From Ramlibacter sp. (GTDB lineage Bacteria > Pseudomonadota > Gammaproteobacteria > Burkholderiales > Burkholderiaceae_C), in assembly GCA_019635415.1 (NCBI GenBank), contig JAHBZN010000007.1, forward strand, positions 1 to 64,000: a stretch of DNA of 64,000 nt. Direction: 5' to 3'. Below the pieces are notes generated by a model, which saw only the letters and a list, made by a program, of their open reading frames with translations, was not told the origin of the DNA and searched no databases. A program made the position numbers and the translations under genes. This document shows positions 6,467 to 14,537 of the stretch, in pieces (position 1 is the stretch's first letter; each line of letters starts with the position of its first letter).

Positions 6467-7882
6467 ATGAATAGCAATCTGGCCGAACAAACGGCCCGGG
6501 ACATCGGCTTCATGCGGCTCGCGCTGTCCCAGGCGCAGGAGGCAGGGGCGGCGGGCGAGGTGCCCGTGGGCGCGGTGGTCGTGCGGGCGGGCGAGGTGAT
6601 TGCCACGGGCCGCAATGCCCCGGTGGAGACGCATGACCCCACCGCCCACGCCGAGGTCGTGGCCCTGCGCGCGGCGGCTGCGCGACTGGGCAACTACCGG
6701 CTGGAAGATTGCGAGCTGTACGTGACGCTGGAACCCTGTGCCATGTGTGCGGGCGCCCTGCTGCATGCGCGGCTGGCGCGCGTGGTGTTCGGCGCGCCCG
6801 ATGCCAAGACCGGTGCCGCGGGATCGGTCGTTGACCTCTTTGCCCAGGGCCAACTCAACCACCAGACCCGACTGCAAGGTGGGGTGCTGGCCAGCGAGTG
6901 CGGCGCCTTGCTGAGCCGCTTTTTCAGAACCCGGCGACAGGAGACCCGTATGACCGCCTCCCCCCTGCGCGACGACGCGCTGCGTACCCCCGATCGATGC
7001 TTTGAAGGCCTGCCCGATTTTCCCTGGGCCCCGCATTACCTGAGCGACCTGCCGGCGCTGGCCGGGCTGAGGATGCATTACCTGGACGAAAGTGCGTCCT
7101 CTGCCGCTGGCGCTGCGCCGCCGCTGACCTGGCTGTGCCTGCACGGCAATCCGGCCTGGAGTTACCTGTACCGCAAGATGATCCCGGTGTTTCTGGAGGC
7201 GGGCCACCGCGTGGTGGCGCCGGACCTGATCGGTTTCGGCCGGAGCGACAAGCCCAAGCGCGATGAGACCCATGCCTTTGACTGGCATCGGCAGGTGCTG
7301 CTGGAGTTCGTGCAGCGGCTGGACCTGCGCAATGTGGTGCTGGTGGTGCAGGATTGGGGGGGGCTGCTGGGTCTGACCCTGCCCATGGCCGACCCGCAGC
7401 GCTATGCCGGCTTGCTGGTGATGAACACCGCGCTGGGCACCGGGGACGTGCCTCTCAGTCCGGGCTTCACGGCTTGGCGCGAGATGTGCGCGCGCAACCC
7501 GGAGTTCGATCTCGCGCGCCTGTTCGCCCGCGGCAATCCGCAAATGAGTCCTGAGGAGTGCGCGGCCTATGCCGCCCCGTTCCCGGACCGTGGCCACCGC
7601 GCCGCGACGCGGGCCTTCCCGCCCATGGTGCCGGAGTTTTCTGACTCACCCGGGGCGGCGGTGTCGCGCGAGGCCAGGGAGTTCTGGCAGACGCGCTGGA
7701 GCGGCAAAAGCCTCATGGCCATAGGCGCCCAGGACCCGGTTCTCGGTGTGCCGGTGATGCAGGGCCTGCGGGCCCTGATTCGCGGCTGTCCGGAGCCGAT
7801 GGTGCTGGAGCAGGCCGGGCACTTCGTGCAGGAGCAGGGCGAGCCGGTGGCACGGGCCGCGGTGGGATACTTCGCCCCGTGA
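6467..7882 (+). CDS. tadA: tRNA adenosine deaminase TadA fused to haloalkane dehalogenase-like hydrolase
   Basis: One uninterrupted 471-residue frame with two complete enzymes. Residues 1-160 are TadA, which converts A34 to inosine in tRNA-Arg: HAEVVAL carries the zinc His and proton-shuttle Glu, and PCAMCAGALLHARL carries the zinc cysteines. Residues 162-471 are an alpha/beta-hydrolase of the haloalkane dehalogenase group: HGNPAWSYLYRKM for the oxyanion region, VQDWGG with the nucleophilic Asp, and the catalytic His in GHFVQEQG. An internal ATG at 6950 has an aggag-like site just upstream, so the hydrolase may also be made separately. The start at 6467 is preferred over an upstream TTG. Its end overlaps the next gene by four bases. 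Confidence 0.85.
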   Translation: MNSNLAEQTARDIGFMRLALSQAQEAGAAGEVPVGAVVVRAGEVIATGRNAPVETHDPTAHAEVVALRAAAARLGNYRLEDCELYVTLEPCAMCAGALLHARLARVVFGAPDAKTGAAGSVVDLFAQGQLNHQTRLQGGVLASECGALLSRFFRTRRQETRMTASPLRDDALRTPDRCFEGLPDFPWAPHYLSDLPALAGLRMHYLDESASSAAGAAPPLTWLCLHGNPAWSYLYRKMIPVFLEAGHRVVAPDLIGFGRSDKPKRDETHAFDWHRQVLLEFVQRLDLRNVVLVVQDWGGLLGLTLPMADPQRYAGLLVMNTALGTGDVPLSPGFTAWREMCARNPEFDLARLFARGNPQMSPEECAAYAAPFPDRGHRAATRAFPPMVPEFSDSPGAAVSREAREFWQTRWSGKSLMAIGAQDPVLGVPVMQGLRALIRGCPEPMVLEQAGHFVQEQGEPVARAAVGYFAP

Positions 7883-8811
7883 AAAAACATATCTATATCT
7901 TCTCGCCGTCGAGCGCCGTGCGCGACAAGGCGTCCTTCAGGCGCGGCCTGGCCCGGCTGCGTGCCCTGGGCCATGAGGTGGAGGTGGACGAGGCGGCGTT
8001 GCGAAGCCACATGCGGTTTGCTGGCGATGACGACACCCGGCTCGCGGCCATTCACAGAGCTGCGGCCAGCGGCGCCGACGTGGCCTTGATCTCGCGTGGG
8101 GGCTACGGGCTGACCCGGCTGCTGCCAGCCATCCAGTACAAGGCCGTGGCCCGTTCGGTGGCCCGGGGGACCCGCTTTGTCGGGCTCAGTGATTTCACGG
8201 CTTTTCAGAATGCGTTGCTGGCACGCACGGGCGCGGTGAGCTGGGCCGGCCCTGCGCTGGGCGAGGATTTCGGTGTCGACGGGACACCCGACGACATCAT
8301 GGAAGCCTGCTTCGACGACCTCCTGGGGGGCCAGGGTGAAGGCACGGGGTGGCAGCTCCCGCGCAACAGTCCGCCGTTGCCCGGGAGCCGTGACGGCGTC
8401 TGGCAAGCCAGGGATGCCGTGCTCTGGGGCGGCAACCTGGCGATCATGGCCAGCCTGGTGGGAACGCCCTGGCTGCCGGCCGTCAAGAAAGGGGTGCTGT
8501 TCCTCGAGGACGTGAACGAGCATCCGTTCCGGATCGAGCGGATGCTGACCCAATTGCTGCACGCGGGGGTGCTGGGTGCTCAAAAAGCCATCGTGCTGGG
8601 GCAATTCACCAACTACAAGCTCGTCCCGCACGACCGGGGGTACAAGCTGGCGACGGTGGTCGACTGGCTGCGCACACGCATCAAGGTGCCGGTGCTGCAG
8701 AACCTGCCTTTCGGCCATGTCGCCACCAAGGTGGTGCTACCTGTTGGCGCGAAGATCAGCCTGGCGGTGGAGGGTCGCGATGCGTTCCTGTTGTGGGGGC
8801 ATCAGCACTGA
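7879..8811 (+). CDS. ldcA: LD-carboxypeptidase (S66 family)
   Basis: A 310-residue cytoplasmic serine peptidase that trims tetrapeptide stems from recycled peptidoglycan. The start is GTG, overlapping the preceding stop. Landmarks are the N-terminal strand IYIFSPSSAV, ISRGGYGLTRLLPAI (the S66 GGYG region), GLSDFTAFQNALL with the nucleophile-region serine, WGGNLAIMASLVGTPWLP, and LFLEDVNEHPFRIERML with the catalytic Glu. GHVATKVVLPVG near the C-terminus carries the catalytic His. Length and motif order are normal. The coupling to tadA is probably positional only. Confidence 0.9.
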   Translation: MKKHIYIFSPSSAVRDKASFRRGLARLRALGHEVEVDEAALRSHMRFAGDDDTRLAAIHRAAASGADVALISRGGYGLTRLLPAIQYKAVARSVARGTRFVGLSDFTAFQNALLARTGAVSWAGPALGEDFGVDGTPDDIMEACFDDLLGGQGEGTGWQLPRNSPPLPGSRDGVWQARDAVLWGGNLAIMASLVGTPWLPAVKKGVLFLEDVNEHPFRIERMLTQLLHAGVLGAQKAIVLGQFTNYKLVPHDRGYKLATVVDWLRTRIKVPVLQNLPFGHVATKVVLPVGAKISLAVEGRDAFLLWGHQH

Positions 8812-8846
8812 AGGGGTGGCCCCTGGGGGGCGGCAGCGGGCCGCGA

Positions 8847-9191
8847 TCAACCGACCAGCGAACTTGAGCGCGACGTCAGGCTGGCGGGCAGCAGGCCTTT
8901 GAACAGGTTGGTCAGCCGGGACACGCGCTGGCGCGCCTCGGTTTCACCATGCATGGTGGACAGCGCCGCCATCAGGTCGCCGCGCAGGTACCACAAGGCC
9001 TGCACATCGTTGGCGTAACGCACACGCCGCGTGATCTGGGGGAATTGCCGCGCGCCCGACTCGCCCAGCAGGTCCAGCATGGACTGGCGGATGTCTTCCG
9101 TGCCGTTTTCCAGAGTGGACTCCGACGGCGGGGGCGGATTGCCGAGCAAGCCATAAATACTGCTTCTCAGACTGGGTTTGATCCAACGCAT
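8847..9191 (-). CDS. conserved hypothetical protein
   Basis: A 114-residue protein. The start at 9191 follows a gagagga site on the minus strand; a longer frame upstream lacks one. It is largely helical, with a distinctive central stretch RRVRYANDVQALWYLRGDLM. There is no signal peptide or membrane segment and no catalytic motif I can name. It stands between ldcA (convergent) and the aldehyde dehydrogenase (divergent). The 250-base spacer on its upstream side contains the hairpin 9337-9343/9350-9356 ahead of the aldehyde dehydrogenase. Confidence 0.7.
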   Translation of the reverse strand: MRWIKPSLRSSIYGLLGNPPPPSESTLENGTEDIRQSMLDLLGESGARQFPQITRRVRYANDVQALWYLRGDLMAALSTMHGETEARQRVSRLTNLFKGLLPASLTSRSSSLVG

Positions 9192-9445
9192 GGGGCCTTT
9201 TTGTCCTCTCGGGAACAAATTTGCTATGTGGTACGACAAGTTAGGTCGAGCTTGCCTCGGGCGCAAGTCGTTTGTGTGACGTAGTTAACGGAAAACAACA
9301 AGACAAATCAACGGCTTGGTAACGAAACGTGAGGTTGCGTCTGATGGAGCAGACGCTGTAGTTCTTTGGAATGCTTTTGAGGCCGAATCAGCGAAAAGTG
9401 CAATTTACTGCATAATCGTTGCAACCAGACCCTACAGGAAACGCC

Positions 9446-10879
9446 ATGACTCGCTACCCGTCCCACTACATCAACGGCCAATGGGTCCAGGCCCGTTCTC
9501 ACGACACTTTTGAGGTTCACGACTCCAGCACCGAAGAAGTCATGGCCACGGTCCCCGCGGGTACCACCGAAGAAGCCGAAGCCGCCGTGGCCGCGGCGCG
9601 CGCGGCGTTTGAGGGCTGGGCCGCGCTGCCGGTGGACACCCGCGCCGCCTATCTGGACAAGGTGTCTGCAGGCCTCAAGGCCCGCATGGAGGAAATGGCC
9701 ACCGCCATTGCCCGCGAAGTCGGCATGCCGCTCAAGCTGGCGAAACCGGTGCAGGTCGGCACACCGGTCTGGAACTGGGCCAATTTTGCCAAGGTGGCGC
9801 GCGCATTCACCTGGGAGGAAGAGGTTGCGGGCCCGATGGGCCGGTCGCTCGTGGTGCGCGAGCCCGTCGGCGTCGTGGGGTGCATCACGCCCTGGAACTT
9901 CCCTCTGAACCAGATCACCCTCAAGGTGGCGCCCGCGCTCGCCGCAGGCTGTACCGTGGTGCTCAAGCCCAGCGAAATCGCACCCGTCAACGCCATGATC
10001 CTGGCCGAAGTGATCCACGAGGCCGGCCTGCCGCCGGGCGTGTTCAACCTGGTCAACGGCACCGGACCGGTGGTCGGTGAGGTGCTGGCCACGCACCCTG
10101 AGGTGGACATGGTGAGCTTCACCGGGTCCACGCGGGCGGGCAAGCGGGTGGCCGAACTGGCCAGCCAGACAGTCAAGCGCGTGGCGCTCGAACTGGGCGG
10201 CAAGTCGGCCAGCGTGATCCTGCCCGACGCCGACTTCGAAGCGGCGGTGAAGGGGACGATCTCGGCCTGTCTGCTCAACAGCGGCCAGACCTGCTCGGCC
10301 CACACCCGCATGCTGGTGCCCGAGAGCCGGTACGACGAGGTCAAGGCCCTGGCCCAGGCCGCGATCGCGCGGTTCAGCGTGGGGCCCAGCCTCGACGAAT
10401 CCACGAAGCTCGGCCCTCTGGTCAGCGCCGCCCAGCGCGACCGGGTGCTGGCTTTCATCGAGCAGGGCATTGCCGAGGGGGCCGAGGTCGTTGCCGGGGG
10501 GCCGCAACGCCCGGCGCTGGACAAGGGCTACTTCGTGCAGCCCACGGTCCTGCGGGTCAAGCCTGGCGATACCCTGGCGCGCGAGGAAATCTTCGGGCCG
10601 GTGCTCGTGGTGCTTACGTACAAGGACGAAGACGAAGCCGTGCGCATTGCCAACGACAGCATTTACGGCCTGGGCGGCGGCGTCTGGAGCCAGGACATTG
10701 ACCATGCCATGGCCGTGGCGCGCCGGATCCGCACGGGGCAGGTCGACATCAATGGCGGGCCGTTCAACGGCAACGCCCCCTTTGGCGGCTACAAGCAGTC
10801 GGGCAACGGGCGCGAAAACGGCAAATTCGGGTTCGAGGAATTCCTGGAGTACAAGGCCATGCAGCTGAAGGCGGCGTGA
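9446..10879 (+). CDS. NAD(P)-dependent aldehyde dehydrogenase
   Basis: A 477-residue aldehyde dehydrogenase. Landmarks are PWNFPLNQITLKVAPALAAG for the cofactor site, FTGSTRAGKRV for the Rossmann turn, LELGGKSASVILPDAD with the general-base Glu, and NSGQTCSAHTRML with the catalytic Cys. The C-terminal FGGYKQSGNGRENGKFGFEEF is also typical. It resembles the betaine/vanillin/general aldehyde group, and the substrate cannot be fixed from sequence. An aggaa ribosome site precedes the ATG. The gene is followed after about 50 bases by the cyclase gene on the same strand. Confidence 0.9.
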   Translation: MTRYPSHYINGQWVQARSHDTFEVHDSSTEEVMATVPAGTTEEAEAAVAAARAAFEGWAALPVDTRAAYLDKVSAGLKARMEEMATAIAREVGMPLKLAKPVQVGTPVWNWANFAKVARAFTWEEEVAGPMGRSLVVREPVGVVGCITPWNFPLNQITLKVAPALAAGCTVVLKPSEIAPVNAMILAEVIHEAGLPPGVFNLVNGTGPVVGEVLATHPEVDMVSFTGSTRAGKRVAELASQTVKRVALELGGKSASVILPDADFEAAVKGTISACLLNSGQTCSAHTRMLVPESRYDEVKALAQAAIARFSVGPSLDESTKLGPLVSAAQRDRVLAFIEQGIAEGAEVVAGGPQRPALDKGYFVQPTVLRVKPGDTLAREEIFGPVLVVLTYKDEDEAVRIANDSIYGLGGGVWSQDIDHAMAVARRIRTGQVDINGGPFNGNAPFGGYKQSGNGRENGKFGFEEFLEYKAMQLKAA

Positions 10880-10931
10880 CGATGGCACGCGATGCTCTAA
10901 ACTGAGGTGACTACAACTCCACGGTTCGGGC

Positions 10932-11888
10932 ATGGCTGTCAACACCACGGTCGTTTTCGCTGACCTCACCGGTAGCACCAGCGTCTTCGAGATGCTGGGC
11001 AATGCCAAGGCGACGGACGCCATCACGCGGCTGACGCAGTGGATCAGCCAGGTGTGCGAGGCGCACGATGGACGCGTCGTCAAGACGCTGGGGGATGGCG
11101 TGCTGGCCGTGTTTTCCCGGCCACGCGACGCCGTCGATGCCGTGGTCGAGCTGCAACGCAACCACCTCAAGCGCATCCTCAACTGGCCGCCCAAGATCCG
11201 CATGCGCCTGCAGGTGGGCGTCGCCTGCGGGGAGGTGGTCGAGGTCGACGGGGATTGCTATGGCGATGCGGTGAACGTGGCGTCGCGGCTGTCCGACCTG
11301 TCCGGGGCCGACCAGATCTGGGCCACTGATGCCGTGATCCGCGAGGTGTCGGCCCCCGGCGACGGCGTGCGGTTCCGCAGCCTCGGGCCGGTCAATATCC
11401 GGGGCAAGGCCGAGGCCCAGGTGCTGTACCGGATCGAATGGCACGAGGAGGTGGTGTCGGAACTGCTGACCGCACCGGGCTCGCTGGAAATGCTGAAGCC
11501 CCGGGCCGATACGGTGCTTGGGCAGATCGAGTTGTCCTGGCTGGACGTCAGTGCGGCCTTCCGGTCCAGCGAGTTGCCCATCCATCTGGGGCGTGTCAGC
11601 GAGGCGGAATTCGTGGTCAACGACCAGCGGGTGTCGCGGCTGCATGCGCGGATCGACTGGCGCAATGGCACGTTCGTGCTCAGTGACCTCAGCAGCTATG
11701 GCACCTGGGTCCGGTTCACCGGCAGTGAGACCGAGCAGGCGCTGCGACGCGGCGAATGCGTCCTGCATGGCAGCGGCGAAATCGCGCTGGGTGCGTCGTT
11801 CAGCGACTTCACGGTGCCCACGGTCAACTTCAATCTGTCCGGGGGCGCGGTAGGCCTGGCGTACCGGGCGGGGCCCGCGGAGCGCTGA
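10932..11888 (+). CDS. class III nucleotide cyclase-like protein with FHA domain
   Basis: A 318-residue protein. Residues 1-165 are a class III adenylate/guanylate cyclase homology domain: VVFADLTGSTSVFE contains the first metal Asp, VKTLGDGVLAVF the second, and GDCYGDAVNVASRLSDLSG the late conserved segment. Residues about 205-300 are a forkhead-associated domain (IHLGRVSEAEFVVNDQRVSRLHARI), which reads phosphothreonine. This cyclase-FHA combination is widespread in Burkholderiales. It is the last chromosomal gene before the dif array; its stop lies 37 bases from the left dif-like site. Confidence 0.85.
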   Translation: MAVNTTVVFADLTGSTSVFEMLGNAKATDAITRLTQWISQVCEAHDGRVVKTLGDGVLAVFSRPRDAVDAVVELQRNHLKRILNWPPKIRMRLQVGVACGEVVEVDGDCYGDAVNVASRLSDLSGADQIWATDAVIREVSAPGDGVRFRSLGPVNIRGKAEAQVLYRIEWHEEVVSELLTAPGSLEMLKPRADTVLGQIELSWLDVSAAFRSSELPIHLGRVSEAEFVVNDQRVSRLHARIDWRNGTFVLSDLSSYGTWVRFTGSETEQALRRGECVLHGSGEIALGASFSDFTVPTVNFNLSGGAVGLAYRAGPAER

Positions 11889-11925
11889 AGCGACGGAGAT
11901 TGACCGGAATGTCGCAGCACCTTCA

Positions 11926-11953
11926 ACTTCATACGATGTATATGAAATCGCAT
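11926..11953 (+). other. dif-like attachment site, left end of array (attL)
   Basis: The 28-base XerCD-type site consists of an arm acttcatacga (11926-11936), the six-base centre tgtata (11937-11942), and a divergent second arm tgaaatcgcat (11943-11953). The first arm and centre match the XerC half of bacterial dif. The poor XerD half is what a phage-derived arm looks like after integration. Combining this left arm with the right arm of the site at 26321 gives a near-canonical dif, which I take to be the original chromosomal site. Confidence 0.85.
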
Positions 11954-12065
11954 CGCGCAACCTGACTGCAAGCATTGGCGCGGGTTCCCGGCCTGAGTTT
12001 GACTGTTAACGCGCAACCTTCTGTATCGTTGACGGCAGAGCATTCCTTAACTTTTGGAGTGTCTC

Positions 12066-12293
12066 ATGGCTCGTCATCAAGTCATCGCCCTGGCCGGTAA
12101 GCGGCTGGAAATCAAACCTTCCCCCACGTCGCCGGGCCATGTGCTGGTCCAGGTCCTGTCGGCAGATCGGCAGGTTCAAGCGTCGTTGACGCTGGACCCT
12201 TCAACTGCGGCGGTTGCCGCGCTGGCGCTCAATCATGAGGCTGAGGCGGCAGAGGTTGCCATGGGGCAGATGCTGCAAGGGGTGGCGGCGTGA
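12066..12293 (+). CDS. element A hypothetical protein
   Basis: A 75-residue protein, the first gene of element A. The ATG at 12066 follows ggag at 12056-12059. Residues 1-45 alternate strands (VIALAGKRLEIKP, HVLVQVLSA), then an Ala-rich helix closes the protein. No family is recognised. Its stop overlaps a GTG start of the next small gene, so the first three genes form a translationally coupled set ending with the spike protein. Confidence 0.65.
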   Translation: MARHQVIALAGKRLEIKPSPTSPGHVLVQVLSADRQVQASLTLDPSTAAVAALALNHEAEAAEVAMGQMLQGVAA

Positions 12294-12454
12294 GCGGCGC
12301 GGCCTTCGTGTTTACGTGGCCTTCATCGCGTGGCCCGGCCTGTCGGCGGTTCGGGTCACAGCGAGAACTGTTGGCCTATGCGTCGGCCTGGGCGCAGATC
12401 AAGGGTCCGGGGTTGCTGGTGGTCGGTGACTGCATCAAGGGGGTGCGGCCATGA
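12290..12454 (+). CDS. element A small hypothetical protein
   Basis: A 54-residue ORF from GTG 12290, overlapping the preceding stop by four bases and ending in an atga overlap with the spike gene at 12451. Both junctions are the kind that support translation of very short phage genes. The sequence has a central LLAYASAWAQIKGPGLLVV segment that is mildly hydrophobic, and two cysteines. No function can be given. The coupling at both ends is the main evidence that it is real. Confidence 0.55.
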   Translation: MSGAAFVFTWPSSRGPACRRFGSQRELLAYASAWAQIKGPGLLVVGDCIKGVRP

Positions 12455-13923
12455 CGATTCCAAATGTTCTCACTCGGTCGCGCGGCGATTACCGGTCTGA
12501 AAATCGGCGGTTGCGTGACGTGGCCGTGTGCGCGGCTCGGGTGGTTGCCATGTATAGCTATGAAGCGGACGGGCAAACCCATTTCACGATCGATGGACCC
12601 CAGGTCGTTCCCGGCGTGTCTGTGAGGTTCCGGGATATGGACATGCGCGCACTGTGGCGCGGTCTGTATGAGGCGCTTATCGCGTCGGGGACCATTGAGC
12701 CTGACCACTTGGGGCTCCCACTGGAGGCCGGGCTTTGCATCTTCCTTCGTGTGCAGGTTCAGGCTCCGGCAGAGGGTGAGACGGCGGCGCGGTGGGAGTT
12801 GGTTTCGTTGTTTGAGGTCATGCGCGGGGCCGGTTCGTTCGTGATGGCTGACACAAGGGCGCTAGAGCAGTTTTACGAGTGGAAGCGCGAGCGGTCGGTG
12901 CGTGTGGTGCGCGATCTGATGCCAGAGTCTGAGCGCGCGAACTACATGAACGGCATTCGTGAGGGGGTCACTGAGTCGGTCGTGGTCGGGTTGATTGAGG
13001 CCGGGGCCGTGCCAAGTGCGGGGGACTTGGAGGATGGATTTTTTGCACTCTCGGACCTGACCTATCAGCCGGACGGCGAGGGGGACCAGTCATCGCAGTG
13101 GTGGCCCGCGCGCATTGTGCTGACGGGTGAGCCGGGGCCGCAAGGGGTGCAGGGGCTGCAAGGGCTTCAAGGTGAGCAGGGGGAGCAGGGAATTCAGGGA
13201 GAGCAGGGGCCGCAGGGTGAGCGTGGGCCGCAAGGGCCGGGAGGCGGCGGCGGCTCGGAGGGTGGGGCCTTCGGGGTGCAGCGTTTGGCGCTTGACTTCA
13301 TGAGCCTTGATGCACCGGAGGGGTATGAGTTGAAAACCTTTGGCGGCACGGATGAGGGGGGCGTTTTGCAAGCGTCTTCGGGGTGGCTGCTGATCGACTC
13401 GCCAAGCTATTCAACCGTAAATTGGGTGCCTGCTGTGAATGACCGTCTAAACCTCGTTGATGCGGATTGGACGATTAGCGCGTGGGTCGTCTTGTGTTGG
13501 GAGGAGGTATCGGCCAAGTCCATTGAAATGGTGTTGCCATTGGTGGCGCTTCACTTTGCCAATCAAGGCGCTGAGGGCTCGGGGTTTGCTGAGGTCGTCG
13601 TGGGGGTGAATGGCCCGACTCCGGAGGAGGATGAGGTCTTGAGTCTTCCGTTCCCTGAGTCGTTTTGGTCGTTGCGGTCGAACATTCCGGCCCACGTCGA
13701 ACTATCGCGCCACGGCTCAAGCATCCTGCTATTCATTGACGGGGTGTTGGTCGGCTCCGGGCCGTGCCTCTATTCGCTGAATGAAGACGGGGAAAACGGC
13801 TTTTCAATCTCGGCTCTCAATGGAGCCCGCGCGTATGTCGGCGGGCTTGAAATCCTGATCGGGACATGCCTGCACACGGGCAATTTCGCGGTCGGTTCGC
13901 ATCCGGATTTTCCTCCGGCGTGA
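12451..13923 (+). CDS. element A collagen-repeat spike/receptor-binding protein
   Basis: A 490-residue protein in three parts. Residues 1-225 are a globular N-terminal region of unknown family. Residues about 228-268 are an uninterrupted collagen-like Gly-X-Y run (GEPGPQGVQGLQ, then GEQGEQGIQGEQ and so on), rich in Gln and Glu and ending in a glycine linker. Residues 280-490 form a beta-rich C-terminal domain with LFIDGVLVGSGPCLYSL and an AYVGGLEILIG closing strand, resembling concanavalin/LamG-type binding domains. Phage fibres and spikes are commonly built this way, the collagen stalk trimerising below a receptor-binding head. No signal peptide is present, as expected for an intracellularly assembled virion protein. 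Confidence 0.7.
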   Translation: MTIPNVLTRSRGDYRSENRRLRDVAVCAARVVAMYSYEADGQTHFTIDGPQVVPGVSVRFRDMDMRALWRGLYEALIASGTIEPDHLGLPLEAGLCIFLRVQVQAPAEGETAARWELVSLFEVMRGAGSFVMADTRALEQFYEWKRERSVRVVRDLMPESERANYMNGIREGVTESVVVGLIEAGAVPSAGDLEDGFFALSDLTYQPDGEGDQSSQWWPARIVLTGEPGPQGVQGLQGLQGEQGEQGIQGEQGPQGERGPQGPGGGGGSEGGAFGVQRLALDFMSLDAPEGYELKTFGGTDEGGVLQASSGWLLIDSPSYSTVNWVPAVNDRLNLVDADWTISAWVVLCWEEVSAKSIEMVLPLVALHFANQGAEGSGFAEVVVGVNGPTPEEDEVLSLPFPESFWSLRSNIPAHVELSRHGSSILLFIDGVLVGSGPCLYSLNEDGENGFSISALNGARAYVGGLEILIGTCLHTGNFAVGSHPDFPPA

Positions 13924-14153
13924 ATTGAGAAAAGGTCGGGCGCAGGGGCGGCAAATTCGGCATTTGTCGGGTTCTTTGGCCGGGCGTTGAGGGGTTGGGG
14001 TTGGGGTGTTTTTCTTGGCGGGCTGAGTGCCATGAATAGCTGTGTGGTTGGTTTGCTGGAAACACCCTAACCCCCTTGAAACCCGCGCCGGTAAAAGACT
14101 TTCCCTCTGCAATTTCGCGGAACAAAACCAAAAAACGGGATTTGAAAATCAAT

Positions 14154-14537
14154 ATGGCAGTTGCGAAGCGCAGGGCTGAATCAAATTCAAAGCGTGTTGG
14201 GGGCGTGATCGATCACAAATACCCTGAGGGGCCATCCGTGATCGATCACGGGAAAACGGCAGAAAAGGGCGCGATTTTGTCGCCGGAAAGACGGCGGGAG
14301 CTGGCCGCGTTGCGTGAGTCGTTCGTGTGGTCGCCGGGGGTGCAGGATTGGCGGGGCCGATGGTGGCGGGGACTGACTGAGGATGAGCGGCGCACGGTCT
14401 GTGCGCTGTGCGGCGTGGAAGATTCGGCGGAGTCGGTGAGTAGGCCGTGGGATACGTTGCCAAGGTCGGTGAGGGCTTCGCTGTCGCGGCAGTGCCGGGA
14501 GTGGGCGCGATTGCTGGAGCCGATGCGATGGGCATGA
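14154..14537 (+). CDS. element A hypothetical protein upstream of replication initiator
   Basis: A 127-residue protein; the frame is also open from a TTG at 14076. It has a basic N-terminus (MAVAKRRAESNSKRVGG) and Arg/Trp-rich helices (VQDWRGRWWRGLTEDERRTV, LSRQCREWARLLEPMRW). The composition suggests DNA or RNA binding. Its stop overlaps the initiator start in an atga (14534-14537), so it is likely translated together with the Rep protein and may help replication. No family is recognised. The ribosome site for 14154 is weak, so the exact start is uncertain. Confidence 0.6.
   Translation: MAVAKRRAESNSKRVGGVIDHKYPEGPSVIDHGKTAEKGAILSPERRRELAALRESFVWSPGVQDWRGRWWRGLTEDERRTVCALCGVEDSAESVSRPWDTLPRSVRASLSRQCREWARLLEPMRWA

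Noticed and set aside
13130..13260. Repetitive DNA in the spike gene, considered as a CRISPR-like or tandem repeat array
   Set aside because: The repetition is explained by Gly-X-Y collagen codons in frame; there are no spacers of constant length.
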